Shown here piece after piece: positions 32,981 to 38,024 of a stretch of 38,024 nt of DNA (the first letter of the stretch is position 1; each line of letters begins with the position of its first letter). Under the pieces are notes generated by a model that saw only the letters and a program-made list of their open reading frames with translations, was not told the DNA's origin and did not search any database. Location: positions 1 to 38,024 of the forward strand of contig JAAAUF010000355.1 in NCBI GenBank assembly GCA_015499985.1, in the 5' to 3' direction. Source of the DNA: Haplosporangium gracile (lineage: Eukaryota; Mortierellomycota; Mortierellomycetes; Mortierellales; Mortierellaceae). The position numbers were made by a program, and so were the translations under genes.

Positions 32981-35900
32981 TTAGACAGACATGGGAGGGG
33001 ACATCACACCGTTGGACTGGCTAGTGGAAGGCGGGGGGGTTGAGGGTCTTGACATGGGAGCCAAAGCTGGTGATAGTGCGGACGACTGCTGTTGCTGCTG
33101 CTGATGCTGCTTGGGATGTTTAACGACAACAGCCGCAGCAGAATGAGCTTGGCCGGCCAGGTCAAGGGCAACCTTGAGATCAACGTTCTGCTCTGTGACA
33201 CGACGGGCTTCTTCCTCGGCTCTGGCGACCTTGCGGGCCATCTGTTCGACCTGCTCGACCCACTTGCGCTGTTGCTGTGCAAACATCTCGGCCATCGTCG
33301 CCTCCTTTGCCGCAGTATATTCTTCCTCAGCGTTTTGTTGGCGGGCAGCAAGGGCGGCGGCGATATCCAGATCGGCGAGGATTTCTCTCAGACGAGCATT
33401 CTCGCGTTCGAGTTCTTCCATCTTGAAGACGTTCTCTTGCTGCTGGAGGTGCTGCATTGAGACATGGCGTTCGAGCGACCGATTGGTCCTGGCGAGAACA
33501 TCCTTCTCCTTGACGACAGCATCCTGAGCGCGTCGGAGTTGGAACAGTTCTTCCTCGAGCTGATCGTTTCTGTTGGACTGAGTGTCGATCCGGTCACGGA
33601 GGACGCGTTCACGAGCCTCCATCTCTTGCCGTTCTTGGGCGAAGGCCTCTCGGAGCTGAGATTTTGAGTCTTCGAACCGGGTCTCGGACTCGTGGCGATA
33701 CTGGTGCAGATCCATCTCTGACGCGACGCGGAGTTGTTCGAGCTCGGTCTCGAGTTCAACCTGGTGTTGGTTCGAGAGGTGGGCGAGGGCGTCGGCGTGT
33801 TCCGAAGAGATCCGATCCATGAGTTCCTCGCGGCCCCGCTGGAGCTGTTCGATCTCTTCAGCGTGCTGGGTTTCCATCCTTGACATTTTGGAGCTCAACC
33901 GTTGGACGGAATCCTGGAGGATGCGATACTGTGCCTCTTCTTGCTGGGAGCGTGCTTCAAAGGCCTCAAGCTCTTGCTTTATCTGACGGTTGGTCTCCTC
34001 CAGCCTGCTCTTCTCAGCAGCCAGGTCCTGAATCTGTACATTCAACTCCGAGAGTGTGATTTCGTGGGACTGTCGCTGCTCCTCAATGGACTGGCGGTTG
34101 TTCTGTTCAAGGGTCTGGATCTTACTTTCAACCTCCTCACGGGCCTGCCTCTCCTCTGCCGAAAGACTCTCCTTCTCGGCAACAAGCTCCGACAGTCTCT
34201 GAACCTTCTTCTGCGCTTCCCTCAAATCCGTCTCCAGCTGCGCCTGGGTAGCAGCCAGTTTGGAAATCTCCAGTCCCAACTTGCTCTTCTCACTATCATG
34301 AGCGCTATGCCGTGCCGTCTGGATTTCTTCCTGTTTATCCCGGATCCTCAAGATCTCATCCTCCTTGGCCTGGATCAACTCTCGAAACCTCTCAGCCTCC
34401 GCCTGTTCAGCTGCACGAATCCTCGAAATCTCTTCCACCTTGTCCTTCTCTAACTGTTGGCGGACACTCTCGAGTTCCCCCTGTTGGATCTGGATCCGCT
34501 GAATCTCATCCTCCTTCAACAACAGATCCTGTCGGAAGGCCTCCATCGCACCTTGCTCAGAGTTTCGGATCCGCAAGATCTCTTCCTCCTTGGTCTGAAG
34601 CTGGACTCGATAGTTCTCCAGCTGGTCGACCAACTCGGTATGCGACCTATCATGACGCTCCCTCATCGCTTGCAGGAGAGCCTCCTTCTCGTCCTGGACC
34701 TGCTTGACCGCCAGTTGGAGCTCCCTTTCATGTTTCTCCTGCTGAGCTTTCAGTTCGGCGGCGGCAGAGGCAGCAGCAACAGCAGCAGCAGTGGCCGCGG
34801 CACTCTGACCCAGCTCGGGTGGAGTCGATGGTGGGACTATAGGTGTGATCCGGTTCTCGTTCTGGAGCAACAACTGGGGCGGTGGGCGGATCAAATCCCT
34901 GGTACCTGCAGAAGCCTTGCGGCCGCGGGGGACTGGTGCAGGATGAGGATGGGCGATCCCAAGTCCGACCATTATTGACTCTCCAGACGGAGTACCATAC
35001 GACAAAGACGAAGACGATGCCGAAGGCGGTGGCAAAGATGGGAGAGGTGAGGAAGGAGGTGGAGGGGTGATGATCCCGTCTAGAGTGAAGCTACCATTAC
35101 TGCTGGAAGAACCAGCCCGAGGTCGAGAGTTGCCCAAGGCAAAGGGTTGCAGCATGATACTCGACGAGCTGGGACTTGCCTTGATGTGTCCTGATTTGGG
35201 CTTCTTGGATGTGGGTGAGATCTTGCGAGCAAGTGGAATTGGAATTGGAGCAGCGCCACTGGCCGAACCGGCAGGGGCAGGGGCAGGGCCAGGTGGAGGG
35301 CGGATGTTGGCCAAGGGTGTGCTTGGTCGAGAACGAGAGACCGGTGTTGACGACCGAGGAGGTGGTGCTGGTTGCTGCTGTTGCTGTTGTTGGATGTCAT
35401 TTGAGTCCTTGCGTCTTGTAACAGAAACTGGCACCCTGTCCAAAACTTCAGGCTCTTCCTCGACGATGGGCACAAGAGTAATTACATCCTCTTCTGGCTC
35501 CTCAGTATGGCTCAAACGAAGGTGTGACTTTGTCGTCAGGGCAGGCTTGTGGGATGCCGCCTGGACGGGAACTGGGGGACCAGCAGTAGGTGTAGGATCC
35601 ACATTGACTTGAGGGTTGAGATCCGAGTCCACAAGATCATGCCAGGAAGGCAAACGGGCAGCCTCGGTAGAAGGAGTCTTCTTCATAACTGAGAGGAGAT
35701 CCATCCGTGGGACAATATTCTCACTCTCCCATGAGTACCGCTTCTTCTGGAGTGCTGGCAGATGAGCAAATGCCTGCAATGAAGGATTGGCGGCTGTCGA
35801 AAAGTCGTCTTCGTGCCCACCCTTCTGCTGCTGCTGTTGCTGCTGTGGCGGAGGAATGGCCCCGCCGTTATCCATGGCGACAACGCGAAGTGTTGGTGAA

Positions 35901-37611
35901 GACTCGGTCGGAGATGAGGAAGACTTGTTACCGTTGCTGCCACTGCTTCGACGATTCAATCCTGCAAACAAGCTGGGGGTCGCCTTGAGCTTGCTGGGCA
36001 AACTGCTACGTCTCCGGACTTTGCGCTCCTCAAATGACTTTTCACGACTCAAGGGCTCGTCCGCACCTGCTGCTGGCTGCTGCTGAGGCTGCTGTTGCTG
36101 TTGTTCCATCTGTCTCTTGGCTTGGCGGGCAGCACGGTCCATGGTCGATCGAGGCTCACGGGGCTCACGCTCCTTACGCCTGGTGGCGGTGGTGGTGGTG
36201 GTGGTGGATCGGCCTTCCCTTGGCCCCAAATTGGTAGATGCCATCTGCTCAAGCATCGCCTCGTAATCATCCAGAGAGGGTAGCCCGTTGGCATCCAATT
36301 TGTCGCCACCGCCAGTAGTGGTAGGAGCAGCGGAAGAGCCAAGGATGGTAAAACTGGTCGTGGTGGGCTCTCGCCTCCGCTGGCCTTGTGACGTTGGCCG
36401 AGGGGCTTCCTGCTGCTGTTGTTGTTCTTGCTGTTGTTGCTGCTGGCGGTGGTGGTGTGTTGAAGCATCGGAGCGGGAGGAGGCGGAAGAAAAGTCCGAC
36501 CTGGCTGTGGCAGTCGAATCCATTCGAGAAAACTCCCCCGAAAACGACGACGAATCGCTAGCCCGTTGTTGCAATTGTTGCTGTTGCTTCTCCATGATCT
36601 TTTGCTGTTGCTGGAGCTGTTGTTGTTGCAGTTTTTGGTGGTACAGATGTTGCTGGTGTTGTTGAGGGTCGTACGAGGAGTGGGGGTTATGGCTGCTGCT
36701 GGTGCTTGTCTGACTCGAGTAGCTGAGATGCTGCTGGTTGTGGTTGTGCTGGTTATTGTGGAGCCCACCAAGCTGATTAAAGTGGCTATCGTGGTCGCTG
36801 TTGCTGCTCATGCTAGTAGTGTTACTCCGATAATGATGCTGCTGCTGCTGTTGCTGTTGGTTTTGGAGGTGGTGTTGATAGCCACTACCATACTGCTGCT
36901 GGTGCTGCTGGTGTTGCTGGTGCTTCTGATAATGCATGGCTGTACTCGCTGTCGTACTGCTGCTGACGTTACTGTTATTGCTGTTGCTTCGGTACCGACC
37001 ACTGGACGAGATACTCGAGTTTTTTGAAAGGGAGGCGCCTCTTTGGGGGGCACTCAGTCCTCTGTGCTGCTGAGCCTGTGCTAGAGGCGACTGGCTGTTG
37101 CTGTACTGCTGTTGGTGCTGTTGTGAGCTCTGGAATTGTAATTGCTGCTGTTGTTGCTGTATATAGGAGCTTGTGTTACTGTGGAAGGCAGGGTCTTGAG
37201 AGGAAGACCAACTGGCATATGAACTGACAGAGCCGGTTGATTGAATCTACAACCGAATGAAATGTGAATGAGAGAGTTGCTGAATGAGTTTTTTCTGTTG
37301 CCGTTGGTTGTTCGACGGTGCGGATGAGTAAGCTTAGAAATGGGTTCAATGGAAGAGGAAAGAATAAAGAAAGGGGTGGACCACAGAGAAGGAGGGTATA
37401 TCTATATTTGCCTCCTTCCTTCCCTGAATGGATGCCTGGCTGCCTGCAGGAAGTTGCAATTTACCTTGGGGTCCCTTGTTTGATTCCAGTCAGCGTTCTC
37501 GGGACGGTGGTGTCCCTCCTGAAAGTGAGTCCCAATACTGTTATTGCTGCTACTCTTGTGAAGGGACCGTTGATGGTCTTGCGTTGGGTTTGGGAATGGA
37601 TAGCGACTCAT
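32981..37611 (-). CDS. Gln-rich, largely disordered protein with a ~550-residue coiled coil
   Basis: Exon 1 is 37465-37611 (ATG at 37611, MSRYPFPNPTQDHQ), donor GTAAAT. A 218-bp intron follows (37247-37464). Exon 2 is 32981-37246, entered from a TTGTAG acceptor in the same phase; the total is 1470 residues. The first in-frame ATG of the large exon (36937) would drop 152 residues of matching composition, so the upstream start is preferred. The N-terminal ~430 residues are Gln/Ser/His-rich with a short conserved-looking motif, LPSLDDYEAMLEQM. The middle is Pro/Ser-rich with several SP/TP sites. Residues ~865-1420 form one long coiled coil with heptads of Leu, Ile and Glu (EEILRIR is repeated). 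The tail is Gln/Pro/Ser-rich. A cytoskeletal, polarity or membrane-tether scaffold is plausible, but no family was recognised. Confidence 0.82.
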
Positions 37612-38024
37612 TTTGTCCTCTGTGGCTCTCAATGTGAATACGAGTAAGTCCCTTTTTGTTGTTGTTGATGTCGATGTTTTTTTTCCAGGAGAAGGGCGAT
37701 GGTGCACAGAGTAGACTCCTGAATATTGATTGCTGAAGATGACGGAAAGAACAACAATGTTTTTTTGTTGTTTGTGCTGAAGGGCGAAGGGAGAGAGGGT
37801 ACAGTACAATGAGAAAAGAAGAGAAAGGAGAGAGAGGAGTTGAGGAGGAAAGTGGAAGGGGAGGCAGACGGAGGAGGAGTAAAGCGAGGTCTGATAGAGA
37901 GAGTGAGGGGAGATGCAAGGGTAACAGAGAGGGAACAGAAAAGAATAAAGAGGAAAAGAAAAGAAAGAAAGAGAGGGAAAGAAGTGCGATGGTGATGATG
38001 GATAAACGACAACAATAAAGAGAG
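37612..38024 (-). promoter_or_regulatory. Upstream region of the coiled-coil protein gene
   Basis: The plus strand is A/G-rich (37800-38000), meaning a CT-rich leader in the direction of transcription of the gene starting at 37611. No second gene is visible before the window ends. A TTGTTGTTGTTGATG tract lies at 37656-37671. Confidence 0.5.

Noticed and set aside
36049..36771. Minus-strand frame overlapping the Gln-rich gene with Asn/Ser/Thr runs
   Set aside because: It is the same CAG/CAA-rich DNA read one base off; the frame continuous with the coiled coil is the real one.

Overview
This window looks like nuclear DNA of an early-diverging filamentous fungus, most likely Mortierellomycotina. 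I infer that from gene style, not from a database search. Genes have short GT-AG introns (47-280 bp), long pyrimidine-rich leaders, and many Ser/Gln/His-rich proteins. Housekeeping genes are recognisable: a heme-pathway enzyme, an RTF1 subunit of the Paf1 complex, an amino acid permease and a probable peroxin. One scaffold gap (10 N) lies at 15597-15606.

Layout. 70-1557 (+): 3' exon of an SNG1/DUF3533 membrane protein. 1753-3355 (-): four-exon delta-aminolevulinate dehydratase (HEM2), sharing a divergent promoter with 3858-7120 (+), a two-exon protein with an LRR-like C-terminus and a Ser/Gly/Pro linker. About 7405-10293 (-): coding sequence with PARP-like and RING-H2 pieces, broken by stops and frame changes; I read it as a decaying gene. 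10294-13150: gene-poor, with a 24-bp minisatellite and a pyrimidine-rich repeat leader. 13151-14836 (+): intronless amino acid permease. 15659-16159 (+): broken DDE (PIF/Harbinger-type) transposase fragment, tail-to-tail with an intact two-exon helical DNA-binding-like/coiled-coil gene at 16151-17665 (-). 17666-21761: 4.1 kb of pyrimidine-rich DNA with no convincing gene, upstream of a bZIP regulator (21762-25069, +). 25880-30298 (-): eight-exon helical protein, probably PEX8-like, head-to-head with five-exon RTF1 (30669-32731, +). 32981-37611 (-): two-exon Gln-rich protein with a long coiled coil.

Most genes are independent single-function loci, as expected in a fungal chromosome; there is no biosynthetic cluster or operon. 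Likely shared regulation is limited to the divergent promoters at 3356-3857 (HEM2 and the LRR-like gene) and 30299-30668 (PEX8-like and RTF1). The unusual parts are the decayed PARP/RING locus and the Harbinger-like pair, where the accessory gene is still open although its transposase is broken.

Exon borders were placed by eye from splice consensus and reading-frame continuity. Spliced lengths divide evenly by three for HEM2, the LRR-like gene, the Myb-like gene, bZIP, PEX8-like, RTF1 and the coiled-coil gene. I saw no tRNA, rRNA or CRISPR array.
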